DNA from: Liriodendron chinense
Lineage: Eukaryota; Streptophyta; Magnoliopsida; Magnoliales; Magnoliaceae
NCBI GenBank assembly: GCA_003013855.2
Contig: PVNU02000424.1
Span: 1,054,001 to 1,118,000, forward strand
Direction: 5' to 3'
DNA: 64,000 nucleotides
This document shows positions 54,193-64,000 of the stretch, piece after piece (position 1 is the stretch's first letter; the number at the start of each line of letters is the position of its first letter). The position numbers were made by a program, and so were the translations under genes. Under the pieces are notes generated by a model. That model saw nothing but the letters and a program-made list of their open reading frames with translations, was not told where the DNA came from and searched no databases.

Positions 54193-54925
54193 TGTTAATG
54201 TCAGATTTTGTAACAGGATCCTCCTGACGTTCACTTTCTTTCTCCCGCCAAACCTGAAAGAAGACAGACAGCAACTAAGGGTGGCTGGGATCCAGCCGTT
54301 AGCCCTCCGATGCTTAAGTCAGGCCAAAGCAAAGAAGAAGAGTAACCAGGCTAAAACAGGATAGGGATTGAATATTGTGTGTACCTTTCCCATAATGGAG
54401 TCGTCCCTTTATATAGATCTGAAGCGGTTCAATCCGTTACGCAAGATATCGAGATCCCGCTAATCTCGTGTACGACACTGAGATCTTGCTGATTTCGTGG
54501 GATAAGATCCTATCTTTAAAGACGAGATCCAACCCAATGACTTATTTCAGCAATCACATCCCTTGATGGCAATCCCTTGAGATCCGGAACCATCAGAGAA
54601 GATAAGCCCAAAAACCGACCTATACGGGCAGCCGGTAGGCGTAATAATAGCGCTGATTGCTCATGATGAACTGGAAGCCGTAGTTGGAGTCATAGCTTTC
54701 GAAAAGGAAGGAGACGCCGAAAGGGCGAAGACCACCGCATTGGATGTAACTCTGCTTGGAACCATCGAAGGATATGGACAAGCTGCTCGTGTCAGGACTG
54801 CTCGCATCCAGGAGATGCGACCCCTTCTGACGAGCACGAGCCGAGCTGCTCGCATTCGAGAGGTGCGACCCCTTCTGGCGAGCACGAGCCTAGCTGCTCG
54901 CATTCGAGAGGTGCGACCCCTTCTG
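54193..54925 (-). repeat. 3' LTR of T, truncated at its U3 start
   Basis: Collinear with 62563-63295 of the 5' LTR, then departs after the third 48-bp repeat (...CCCCTTCTG). The last about 190 bp expected at the inner side, including the terminal CCTATAACA and a polypurine tract, are absent. TATA box on the minus strand CTATATAAAGGG at 54405-54416. Confidence 0.85.
54798..54925. repeat. 48-bp repeats with GCGAGCA/TGCTCGC inverted arms (3' LTR)
   Basis: About 2.7 units. Each junction contains GCGAGCA and TGCTCGC about 10 bp apart, a 7-bp inverted repeat. On the plus strand each unit encodes 16 residues of the form STSRAARIREVRPLLA, which opens the antisense gene. Confidence 0.92.
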
Positions 54926-56274
54926 AAGGGCGCGGCCTCGAAGAGGCAAAAGAAAAATGGGGGGCCCTCAACTGCACCTGCTCCCGCTGATGGGACTGCT
55001 CGCGGTCTTCAATCGCGAGGGATTGGTTCGGGTGGGGTCGCTACGACTTCTCGTACGACCACGACCCCTCCGGTTATCGCGACCCCTCTATCCGCCGTGC
55101 CCCCTCCAGCTACTGCGACTCCACCGTCAGGTGCTCGCGGCCAGCCGGTGATCGAAGTCGCCGATAATTCGCCGAAAGGTGATCGGAGGGAGGGGGGCCT
55201 CCCTCCTAAGGATATGAGATGCGAGCCTACTGGTGCTCGCGAGTCTGCGACACCTTCTGTGGGTGCCGTGAGTGCTCGCGAGACGGGCTCTGGCGAGATG
55301 GTGGTGGCCCAACCTTCCGGGTCGGGGGTTTTTGTTATCCCCCCGCACTTGCATCCTGTATGCAAGTTTATGTTTGATAACATTCCTCCCAACTCCTTCG
55401 GGAGTTTGCCTGAGCCAAGCCCAGAGGCTCTCTCTACTGATATTGGAGTGAGATTGGTTCAGGTAACAACCTTTTTCCTTTTTACCAATCTCTTCAGGAT
55501 TTTATAAGATGACTAGCAATCTAATCCTTGTTTCTTTATTTGTATCAGAGCCTGGATCTCACGCTCCGCGTTAGGCGGGATGTCGAAGCAGCCCGCCGCA
55601 GCGTGGAGGATGCGGAGAAGAAGAAGAAGACAATGGAAGCTGAGGTCCAAGGGAGGGACCGTTTGGTGAAGGCCTTGGAGGTTCAGATTACCAAGCTGGA
55701 CGAAGAGAAGAAAATTCTCCTTGTCAAGATCCAATCCCTGACTGAGCGCTTTCAGTCAGTGGACCTCCAACTCGCAAAGCTTCAAGAAATCCATACCAAG
55801 AGCGAGAAGGAGAAGGAGATTTTCCGCCAGGACAAGATCCAGTTTAAAGGATGGCTCAAGGATGCACGGACCAAGCTCGAGGAGACCCAGAAGAAACTCG
55901 AGGAGGCCCAGAAGCAACTTCACCAGTTGAAGGATGACTCCATCCACTGGGAAGAGGAGCGAGTGGCCCTCGTTCAAATGATATCTGATGAGGGTCCTCG
56001 CGCAGTTCAAGAGTTTCGGACTTCTCAACTTTATGATGAGGAGCGGTATGACGCATATATCGCTGGTCGCGATTTCGCGGTCAGAGTTATGCAGCTGATC
56101 ACTCCAACTTTTAACGTTGAAGAGTTCGACAGAGTGGCATTCGAGGTTGCAGCTAAGGAACGGGTTGCCGCTGAGAACGAAGTCACCGGGGCAACAGATG
56201 CCGCTCCTGCTCCTGAGGCTGGTCCTGAAGCTGAGAGCCGCGAGCCTGCGCAAGATGAGGATGACCAACCCTGA
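54815..56274 (+). CDS. Two-exon antisense coiled-coil protein of element T
   Basis: Exons 54815-55462 and 55549-56274 join in phase across an 86-nt intron (CAG/GTAACA...TTTGTATCAG/AGC), giving 457 residues without a stop. Residues 1-37 come from the LTR 48-bp repeats. Residues about 38-216 are low-complexity Pro, Ser, Thr, Gly and Arg-rich (basic KGAASKRQKKN near the start). From about 220 to 370 a long Glu/Lys-rich coiled coil follows (EEKKILLVKIQSL, KKLEEAQKQLHQLK). A conserved-looking globular end reads SQLYDEERYDAYIAGRDFAV and LITPTFNVEEF, then an acidic tail. Similar uncharacterised coiled-coil proteins accompany Tat-lineage elements on the antisense strand. The function is unknown; nuclear or particle association is only a guess. 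ATG 54815 is the first in frame; an upstream start outside this frame cannot be excluded. Confidence 0.75.
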
Positions 56275-56460
56275 CCTCGGCAGCTTCCTATATCATGTAT
56301 TATTATTATTATTATTATTTTTTTAGAAGAGATTTGTAATTGTAAGGTCATTATTTTAATGAACACTTACTTCTTCAGTGTTGTGTATTCTCCTCTCTCC
56401 TTCATTGTTGCTTTGTGTTGATCTCATGTTGATTCATCAGATGATGCGAACCCTTAATCC

Positions 56461-56678
56461 GAGCACGAGCTACGCTGCTCGCAATTAGGGTGTATGATCC
56501 CTTAATTTGAGCACGAGCTGCAGTGCTGGCGATTAGGATGTATGACTGATTCGAGCGCGAGCTGCGGTGCTCGCGATTAGGGTATATGACTGCTTATTCG
56601 AGCACGAGCTGCGGTGCTCGCGATTAGGGTATATGACTACGACCCCTTAATTCGAGCCCTAGCTGCGGTGCTCGCATT
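56461..56678. repeat. Repeats of about 45 bp with GAGCAC/GTGCTC arms downstream of the antisense gene
   Basis: Five degenerate units of GAGCACGAGCTGCGGTGCTCGC followed in most by GATTAGGGTATATGACT. The arms GAGCAC and GTGCTC form an inverted repeat echoing the LTR motif GCGAGCA/TGCTCGC, but the surrounding sequence differs. Confidence 0.85.
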
Positions 56679-56689
56679 CCGGAAGTGCG

Positions 56690-57000
56690 ATCCCTCCTCT
56701 CACCAGTCGCGAGCAACTAACTCATGGAAAAATGAATTAGACTCAATCCGAGGGTCGTGTGACCACGTCCGCGTTGAGATAGACTGATCTATCGATTGAG
56801 ATTTTGATTCTACCAAGGGCAGAAGGTTGGTCAAGAGAGCACGTATGCTCTCTTCGGGGCTGTTTTTAATCCATAGAATGGAGAAGCAACCAACTAGTAA
56901 CGATTTCAGTCCTACCAAGGGTAGGCAATTGGCCAAGAGATGGTATGCATTCTCTTCAGGGCTATTCAGGTCCATGTAAATGGAGTAGGGACCAAAAGAT
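56690..57000. repeat. Degenerate direct repeat in the T pol-antisense spacer
   Basis: Two copies of about 100 bp (anchors CTACCAAGGGCAGAAGGTTGG at 56813 and CTACCAAGGGTAGGCAATTGG at 56911), each continuing through CTCTTC(G/A)GGGCT to AATGGAG. Confidence 0.75.
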
Positions 57001-57045
57001 ATCTTTCACTTTATCCATAAAATGTTGTAATGAACTACATCGAAT

Positions 57046-60000
57046 CTAGGGGCAGTATCGTAGCAAATGCTCCACGTGCCAAGGGCGACGTACAGGCTTT
57101 CCTTGCATGTCTTCAAGATAGTAAGTACCGGGTCGCACAATCCTAATAAGCCGATATGGGCCTTCCCAATTTGGATCCAGCGAACGAGCGGGAACTCCAA
57201 GATTTTGCCTTAGGACCAAATCTCCGAGCTGGAAGGATCTAGGCCGAACCTTCGCATTTCGATAACGAGCAATACGTTGTTGATATGCTGCCACTCGTAC
57301 TTGGGAAGCATTTCTTCGCTCTTCCAAGAGATCGAGATGAAGTCGGAGGTTTTCCTGATTACTTGCGGGGTCATACTGCTCGATCCGATACGAGGGCACG
57401 TCAACACCAAATGCTAAGGAGAAAGGAGTTTCACCTGTTGATGTACAAGCCGTGGTTCTATAGGCCCATAATACCTCTGGCAGAAGTTCTGGCCACACCC
57501 CTTTACATTCACCTAGCTTGGTCTTTAAATGATGCTTTATGATCTTATTCACTGCCTCGACCTGCCCATTCGCCTGAGGATGATATGGAGAAGTGCGGAG
57601 ATTACGTATCTTCCATTTTTCACAAAATTCATCAAAGGCTGCGTTGTCGAACTGCGTTCCGTTATCGGTAATTATAGTATGAGGAAGTCTGAAACGGCAT
57701 ATGATATTTCTCCATATAAACTTAGTAGTTTGTTTCTCAGTAATCTTGGCTAATGGTTCTGCCTCGGCCCATTTGGTGAAATAATCCACTGCCACGATCG
57801 CGAACCTATTCTGTCCCTTTCCCATGGGTAAGGGCCCGATGATATCGACCCCCCACTGAGCAAAAGGCCAAGGGCTATCAACCGGAGTCATCCGTTCGGA
57901 AGGTACATGGGGTATAGGTGAGTATCGCTGGCACTTGTCGCATTTTTTAGAAAATTCAATTGCATCTGCTTTCATAGTGGGCCAATAATATCCTTGCCGC
58001 ATCGCCTTATATGCTAGGGATCGCCCCCTGGGGTGATTACCACATGCCCCCTGGTGTACTTCGTCTAGAACATGAAATGCTTCTTCTGGATGAAGACACC
58101 TTAAATAAGGCAAGGAGAAACTTTTTCGCAATAATATTCCGTCTTGCAAGGTGTACCTGGAAGCTCGAAGTCGAATTTGTCTTGCAGTTTTCTTATTGTC
58201 TGGTAGGTATCCGTCTCTGAGGTACAGGATGATGAGATCCATCCAACATGGAGACGATTGTACCGATATTACCTGCTCAAGAGCCGATTGGTCGATACTT
58301 AGGTTCTGACGATGCTCGATGGGGATCGAATGTGCTAGCTCAGATTCTGGTGCGGAAGCGAGCTTAGCCAATGAGTCGGCTAGTTGGTTCTGCTCGCGAG
58401 GAATGTGGATTATTTCATAGGTCTTCAGTTTCGCGAGCAGGATGAGTACACGAGACTTGTATAAGGCCATCCTTTCTTCTTTGGCTTCAAATTCACCAAG
58501 AACTTGTTTGACAATGAGCTGGGAGTCGCTATGGATTGACAGATTTTGAACTGCAAGGACAATGGCCAGTTCAAGGCCAACGATCAGGGCCTCATATTCT
58601 GCTTCATTATTTGAGACGCGAGATTCAAAACGCAGAGCGACGGGAGCCACTAAAATCAGGCCCGCTCCGCTACCAGTGGCCCGCGACGACCCGTTCACGA
58701 AGAGTGACCAAGGAGGCTGGTCGCTGGTCATAGTATTATCTTCGGAGGAGTATGTGAATTCGGCGATGAAGTCAGCCACGGCCTGGCCCTTTACTGCGGT
58801 CCTAGGACAGAATGAAATATCGTGCTCACTGATCTCGACCGCCCATTTAGTTAATCATCCGGAAGCCTCAGGTTTTTGAAGGACTTGTCGTAGCGGGTGA
58901 TTCGTCGGTACTAAAATAGCGTGGGCTTGAAAATATGGTCGCAGTTTTCGAGCTGCCGTGACTAAAGCTAGGGCCAGTTTCTCCATATCAGAATACCGAG
59001 TTTCTGCATCAACCATTACTCGACTAACATAATAAACGGGCCTTTGCACCCCTGAATCTTCTCTTATTAATGCGGCGCTAACGGCCGTAGCGGACACAGA
59101 TAAATAAAGAATGAGTTGCTCGTGTGCTATAGGTTTAGATAAAATGGGAGGTGTGCTCATGTATAGCTTCAATTGTTGAAAAGCTTCCTCACATTGTGAA
59201 GTCCATTTCCAATCAGACTTGGCCGTTGCACGAAGGAGTTTGAAGAATGGTAAGCACTTGTCAGATGCTCGCGAGATGAACCTGTTCAATGATGCGATGC
59301 GACCAGCCAGACGCTGGACATCCTTCAGAGTGGTAGGGGATTTCATCTCTATCAATGCTTTTATCTTCTCAGGATTTGCCTCGATTCCGCGCTGACCGAC
59401 CATGAACCCAAGAAACTTTCCTGCAGACACTCCAAACGCACATTTTTCTGGGTTTAGTTTCATTTGATACTTCCTCATAAGGTCGAAGGCTTCTCGAAGA
59501 TCAGAAATGTGATCATCTTCTATGGCGCTTTTCATGAGCATATCATCAACATAAACCTCCATATTCCTACCGATTTGAGCAGCGAATATTTTATTGACAA
59601 GATGTTGATAAGTGGCTCCTGCATTTTTAAGACCGAACGGCATTACCTGGTAGCAATATAGTCCTCGATCCGTGATGAAGGCAGTATGCTGGCTATCGGG
59701 TGGATGCATCATAATCTGGTTATAACCAGAGTAAGCATCCATAAAACTGAGCAGAGCGTGTCCAGCTGTTGAATCGACCAGCTGGTCTATCCGTGGCGTT
59801 GGAAAACTATCTTTGGGGCATGCTTTGTTCAGATCTGAATAATCGATGCACATTCTCCACTTGCCATTAGCTTTTCGGACGAGAACTACGTTCGCGACCC
59901 ACTCTGGGTAATCAACTTCTTTTATGAAATTGACCGTAAGTAGCTTCTCGACCTCAGCTTTGATCGCCATTTGCCTTTCTGCAGTGAAGGCACGTCGACG

Positions 60001-62487
60001 CTGGTGTACGGGTTTATGCTTTAGGTCGATATTGAGACGATGTGCGATGACATTGGGGTCGATGCCTGGCATATCTTTATGAGACCAAGCGAACACGTCC
60101 TGATATTCAGTAAGGAAAAGGACCAGATCTTCACCATGGACGCTGGTTAAAGAGGACCCAATGTATACGACCCTGGATAAGTCGTCTTTGGCTAAGTGAA
60201 TCGCCACTGTATCTTCCCCTGGAGTTCCCGACTTAAGAGCACTCTCTCTCGGATCCAACGAGGTGTTGGAGGGAAAGTTGGGTGAACCTTGTGCTATCTC
60301 CATGACGGGTACTGCTTGAGCCTTCTTTCGATCTTGGAGGGCAATCTGGTAGCAAGACCGTGCCTCCTGCTGACTTCCTCGCACGACCCCGATACCATTT
60401 GGGGTAGGAAATTTGACACATAGATACGAAGGGTGCAAGGCTGCACCGACCTTAGTTAGAGATGGCCGCCCCAAAATGGCATTATACGCTGATTTTCGAT
60501 CCACTACGAGGAAGTTTATGAAGACGGTGGTCTTTGCTGGACTTTCTCCGAAAGTAACTGGAAGATCGATGCTTCCTTCAGGTGTTACTACCTCACCTCC
60601 GAAGCCGACGAGGGGGGTTGATACTGGCTTGAGAAGGCTTCTGGCAAGTGCCATTTTGTTGAAAGCTTCTAAGTATAGAATATCAGTTGAGCTACCTGTA
60701 TCCACCATAATTCGATGTGTCAGATAATTTGATACCTTCAATGTGACTACGATGGAATCTTCGTGAGGGAAGTGAATTCCCGTTGCATCTTCGAGAGTGA
60801 AGGAAATTGGAGGATGGCTGGCTTTTGACGAGCTAGACGACTGTTCCAGCCAATAGATCTGCTGGGGTTCTTTGGACGCCTTTCGAGAGTATGCTTTTCT
60901 TGAAGCTTGAGAGTCACCCCCACAAGCTGGTCCTCCGACGATGGTGCGGATTTCTCCCGTGGGCTCAGCGTCCTCTTGGTCAGTTTGATGATGAGGCGGT
61001 TCCTTTTGGCGAGATGAGGTCTTCGTCCTTTCTGGTGATCGATTTTTACGAGCAACATAATCCTGAAGATGGCCTTTTCGAATAAGGGCTTCGATATGGT
61101 CACGTAGAGAGATGCAGTCCTGGGTCCTATGCCCGTGATCTTTGTGGAAGTAACAGAACTTGCTTTCATCCCTCTTCTCAGGATCGGATTTGATCTTTGC
61201 GGGCCACTTTACATATGGCTTGTGTTTAATCTCCATTAGAACTTTTTCATGAGACTGATTAAGAGGGGTGTAGTTATGGTATTTACCAGAGTAAGGCTTC
61301 TTGGGAGAATGATCGCGCTGATCACGACGATATTTTTTATCTGTAGAAGAGGTTCCTTCTGGCTTGCGTTTCTTACTCTGTACTCCATGGCGTGTCAATG
61401 CGACTTCTTCTGCATTGATATATTTTTGAGCTTTGGCTTGGAACTCTGCCATTGTTTTCGGAGGGCTTTTATCTAAGGCAAACCTGAATTTCTCACTCGT
61501 TATTCCAGCAATGAGGGCTGTAAGACCCTTTTCTTCAGTGTAACCCTCAGTTTGGACGGCTTCGGCAGTGAACCGTACTGTGAACTCCTTTATTGTCTCC
61601 CCATGCTGCTGTTTCAGATTCATCAGATGGGAGGCTGGCTTCTTAATGCGAATGCTTCCCATGAACTGAGAAAGGAATATCTCCGATAACTGGGAAAAGA
61701 AACTGATGGAACGAGGCTTTAACCCCCGAAACCACGTACGAGCTGCTTCCTTCAATGTTAAGGGAAAAGCCCTACACATGATTTCTGAACCATGTCCCTC
61801 CAACTCCATGAGGGACCTGTATGTTTCCAGATGTTCAAGAGGGTCGCCAATACCTGTATACGGGGTGATAACAGGCGTTCGATACTTTCTAGGTAACGGG
61901 GCTTCCATAACCTCGCTGGTGAAGGGGGACTCGGATTGATGTATCGCCGCCATGACGGCAGATGACTGATTTGCCTAGTATCGCTGTTCCATGACATCAA
62001 ATCGATCATGGATTCTTTTGAGATCTCCTTCCCATGGTAGGGTATAGCTTAATGTTTCGGTGGTGGAGCCCTGCGGTTGAGGTTGTCGAGACGAACTAGA
62101 ATGTATAGAATGTGGAGACGGTACAGGGGGATGGCTGCCAAGTGGTGGGACCTGTGGTTCATCCATAGAATGTCTAGATGCCACTGGTATGGGCTGCGGT
62201 GGTAACCCTTCGGAGGCTTGTCTCTGAGGTTCGGGAAAATGCTGATCAAGCCGATTTGACAGTGCCTGAACTCCGGCGTTTAGAGTTAGGAGAGTGTTTC
62301 CGAGGAAACGTAGGACATCGTCTTGATTTCCAGAAGCTTCCAATAATGGGTTTGGTGATGGCATAGTTGGGGCTCCTTGAGGGATGTTCGTCGAGGCAGG
62401 TGGAAGGGCAGGTACGGATTCCTTCTCACCAGGCGGAGGTGGTGCCTGCCTTGAAGTTGAAGGATGAACAGCCTTTTTAGGAGGCAT
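57046..62487 (-). pseudogene. Gag-pol polyprotein of element T, two nonsense codons
   Basis: One minus-strand frame from ATG 62487 to the stop at 57046, about 1813 codons. Order: Pro-rich N-terminus; gag capsid (LEHLETYRSLMELEG, AFPLTLKEAARTWFRGLKP); basic region; knuckle of C-X2-H-X4-H-X4-C type, CYFHKDHGHRTQDC; protease MVDTGSSTDILY; RT with WRMCIDYSDLNKACPK, MPFGLKNAGATYQ and YVDDMLMKS; RNase H; archaeal-type RNase H (LFVNGSSRATGSGAGLILV, IVGLELAI); integrase zinc finger and DDE core (WGVDIIGP, IITDNGTQF, NGQVEAVNK) with the GPY/F motif LDPNWEGPYRLIRI. All catalytic residues look intact except that the second RNase H starts FVNGS rather than FVDGS. Breaks: TAG at 61975-61977 after VMEQRY and TGA at 58855-58857 after PEASG. 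Otherwise complete. Confidence 0.93.
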
Positions 62488-62541
62488 CGCCGAAGGATTT
62501 TGATCGATGGTTAGAACGATTGATTTTGACGATCAAGTCGT

Positions 62542-62559
62542 TTCCCACAGACGGCGCCA
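62542..62559 (-). other. Primer binding site of element T
   Basis: Minus strand TGGCGCCGTCTGTGGGAA, three bases inside the 5' LTR. Its first nine bases match the tRNA-Asp-type site and the remainder is the variant common in Tat elements. Confidence 0.8.
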
Positions 62560-62562
62560 AAC

Positions 62563-63488
62563 TATTAATGTCAGATTTTGTAACAGGATCCTCCTGACGT
62601 TCACCTTCTTTCTCCCGCCAAACCTGAAAGAAGACAGACAGCAACTAAGGGTGGTTGGGATCCAGCCGTTAGCCCTCCGATGCTTAAGTCAGGCCAAAGC
62701 AAAGAAGAAGAGTAACCAGGCTAAAACAGGACAGGGATTGAATATTGTGTGTACCTTTCCCATAATGAAGTCGTCCCTTTATATAGATCTGAAGCGGTTC
62801 AATCCGTTACGCAAGATATCGAGATCCCGCTAATCTCTTGTACAACACTGAGATCTTGCTGATTTCGTGGGATAAGATCCTATCTTTAAAGACGAGATCC
62901 AACCCAATGACTTATTTCAGCAATCACGTCCCTTGATGGCAATCCCTTGAGATCCGGAACCATCAGAGAAGATAAGCCCAAAAACCGACCTATACGGGCA
63001 GCCGGTAGGCGTAGTAATAGCGCTGATTGCTCATGATGAACTGGAAGCCGTAGTTGGAGTCATAGCTTCCGAAAAGGAAGGAGACGCCGAAAGGGCGAAG
63101 ACCACCGCATTGGATGTAACTCTGCTTGGAACCATCAAAGGATATGGACAAGCTGCTCGTGTCAGGACTGCTCGCATCCAGGAGATGCGACCCCTTCTGG
63201 CGAGCACGAGCCGAGCTGCTCGCATTCGAGAGGTGCGACCCCTTCTGGCGAGCACGAGCCGAGCTGCTCACATTCGAGAGGTGCGACCCCTTCTGGCGAG
63301 CACGAGCCGAGCTGATCGCATTCGAGAGTGCGACCCCTTCTGGCGAGCACGAGCCGAGCTGCTCGCATCCAGGATGTGCGACCCCTTACCGCGAGCACGA
63401 GAAGTCGTAGTCGAGTCGCATCCTGGACTCCTCACATTCATATTGCCGCGATCCTTCACTTCTCGCCAGACTATATTTGCCTATAACA
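62563..63488 (-). repeat. 5' LTR of element T
   Basis: 926 bp. The inner edge reads TATTAATG (TGTTAATG in the 3' LTR) and the outer edge CCTATAACA. TATA box CTATATAAAGGG on the minus strand at 62775-62786; five 48-bp repeats (63168-63401) about 380 bp upstream of it. Confidence 0.92.
63168..63401. repeat. 48-bp repeats with GCGAGCA/TGCTCGC inverted arms (5' LTR)
   Basis: Five units; one has a 1-bp deletion (GAGAGTGCG near 63326) that breaks the 16-residue plus-strand reading frame kept in the 3' LTR. Confidence 0.93.
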
Positions 63489-63493
63489 ATGAC
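63489..63493. repeat. Target-site duplication of T, right copy
   Basis: ATGAC, identical to 54188-54192. Confidence 0.93.
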
Positions 63494-64000
63494 CGAAGCA
63501 CAACCTCCAACGCAACAACCGATTGAGAACACGCCAATTATGCAAGAATTGACACAAGGATTGAGAGCAATGCGAGAAATGTTCTTGTAATTCATGCAAG
63601 CACAAGCTCCCGTAACAGCCAGAAATCAAGTTGGCCCAGTTCAACAATCTCAACAGCCATGCTAGGCCCTTCCGACCTCCAGCTCAAATCAAGCACAATC
63701 GTCAAAGTCTGCCCAAGACTACTGACAACAACCATCTCAGCCCTCTGTTATGAGGCATCCTTCTCAATACCTTCATGCGGCGACAAGACTGTCTCAGAGC
63801 ATTCCCACCGTAGGGACTTCCAGTCAACTTCCAACTAATCTTGCAAGTAATGATCTCAGTAGATTCTAGCATGTCCCCACCAATGGAACCCTTTTTCTTT
63901 CTCAGCATGTCCCTGTTGATGGGACCTTTACTCAATTTCAGCACATCCCCGCCGATGGAATTTCAATTCAATTTCCATCAGCAAAGACAACACTATCGAA
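63494..64000 (+). pseudogene. Gag of element Q, continuation, runs off the window
   Basis: After the duplication the plus strand continues TEAQPPTQQPIENTPIMQEL, equal to O gag TEVQPPAQQPIENTPIIQEL. It then reads QVGPVQQSQQPC followed by a stop (TAG), at the same codon where O has TAA. HVPTNGT and HVPVDGT repeat units follow near 63870-63960. Further stops (63588-63590 TAA after EMFL) make it inactive. Confidence 0.82.

Larger units (their letters stand above)
54193..63488 (-). mobile_element. Element T: young Tat-lineage gypsy retrotransposon with spliced antisense gene
   Basis: 9296 bp with borders TGTTAATG and CCTATAACA and perfect ATGAC duplications. The 5' LTR (62563-63488), primer site, near-intact gag-pol (57046-62487) and an archaeal-type RNase H place it in Tat. 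The 3' LTR is short (54193-54925) and passes directly into a plus-strand gene. The aligned LTR parts differ at about 13 sites over roughly 730 bp by eye, mostly C/T transitions, so it is the youngest large insertion here. Confidence 0.93.

Noticed and set aside
63031..63410. Several overlapping frames encoding RAARIREVRPLL-like repeats
   Set aside because: In the 5' LTR these are frames of the 48-bp repeat; one unit has a 1-bp deletion and no gene body follows.
1..64000. tRNA or rRNA genes
   Set aside because: No cloverleaf-type A and B box pair or rRNA core was recognised by eye; primer sites only mimic tRNA 3' ends.

Overview
This is nuclear DNA of a flowering plant. The evidence is spliced GT-AG genes, a pentatricopeptide-repeat (PPR) gene, hAT-type MITEs, a CACTA end, and plant-specific LTR-retrotransposon lineages (Athila, Tat/Ogre-like, copia with Sirevirus-like traits). 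Species cannot be read from the sequence. Only two ordinary host genes are visible, both at the left: the 3' four exons of a WD40 gene of the plant DCAF8 type (1698-4518, +) and an intronless mitochondrial or plastid PPR gene (5326-6882, +).

From about 8 kb onward the window is a nested transposon landscape. 8060-9240 is a badly decayed copia reverse-transcriptase/RNase H piece. 12735-17421 is a decayed Tat/Ogre-like gag-protease relic on the minus strand (called P here). It is interrupted by an LTR-like block (14030-15835) with twelve near-palindromes. 17.4-18.3 kb is LTR-like, 18.6-19.05 kb is a CACTA end, and 19.05-21.02 kb is a truncated copia gag-protease-integrase.

The core is element O (23276-52781, minus strand), a very large Tat/Ogre-like retrotransposon with 5-bp target duplications CATAT. 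It carries gag, protease, RT/RNase H and integrase on the minus strand, and a decayed antisense gene (plant-mobile-domain-like plus coiled coil) on the plus strand between pol and the 3' LTR. That antisense gene was split by a complete Athila-type, gag-protease-only element (30356-37824, TSD ATTGA, two 1375-bp LTRs). The 5' LTR of O was hit by a related Athila solo LTR (49854-51431, TSD ATGAC).

To the right lies a second, plus-strand member of the O family (Q; LTR, primer site and gag start at about 52.8-54.2 kb, gag resuming at 63494). Its gag is split by a young Tat element T (54193-63488, TSD ATGAC). T has a near-intact gag-pol on the minus strand with two nonsense codons, and an apparently intact two-exon antisense coiled-coil gene (54815-56274, +) whose N-terminus is encoded by the LTR's own 48-bp repeats.

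The most interesting cross-cutting signal is in the LTRs. In four LTR families (Sirevirus-like, Athila, T and an unclassified one), family-specific arrays of short inverted repeats sit upstream of a TATA box, and element O has a direct TTGACTC array in the same place. Such palindromes are known in Sirevirus LTRs; seeing different versions in Athila and Tat LTRs of one locus, and in T fused to an antisense gene, deserves follow-up.
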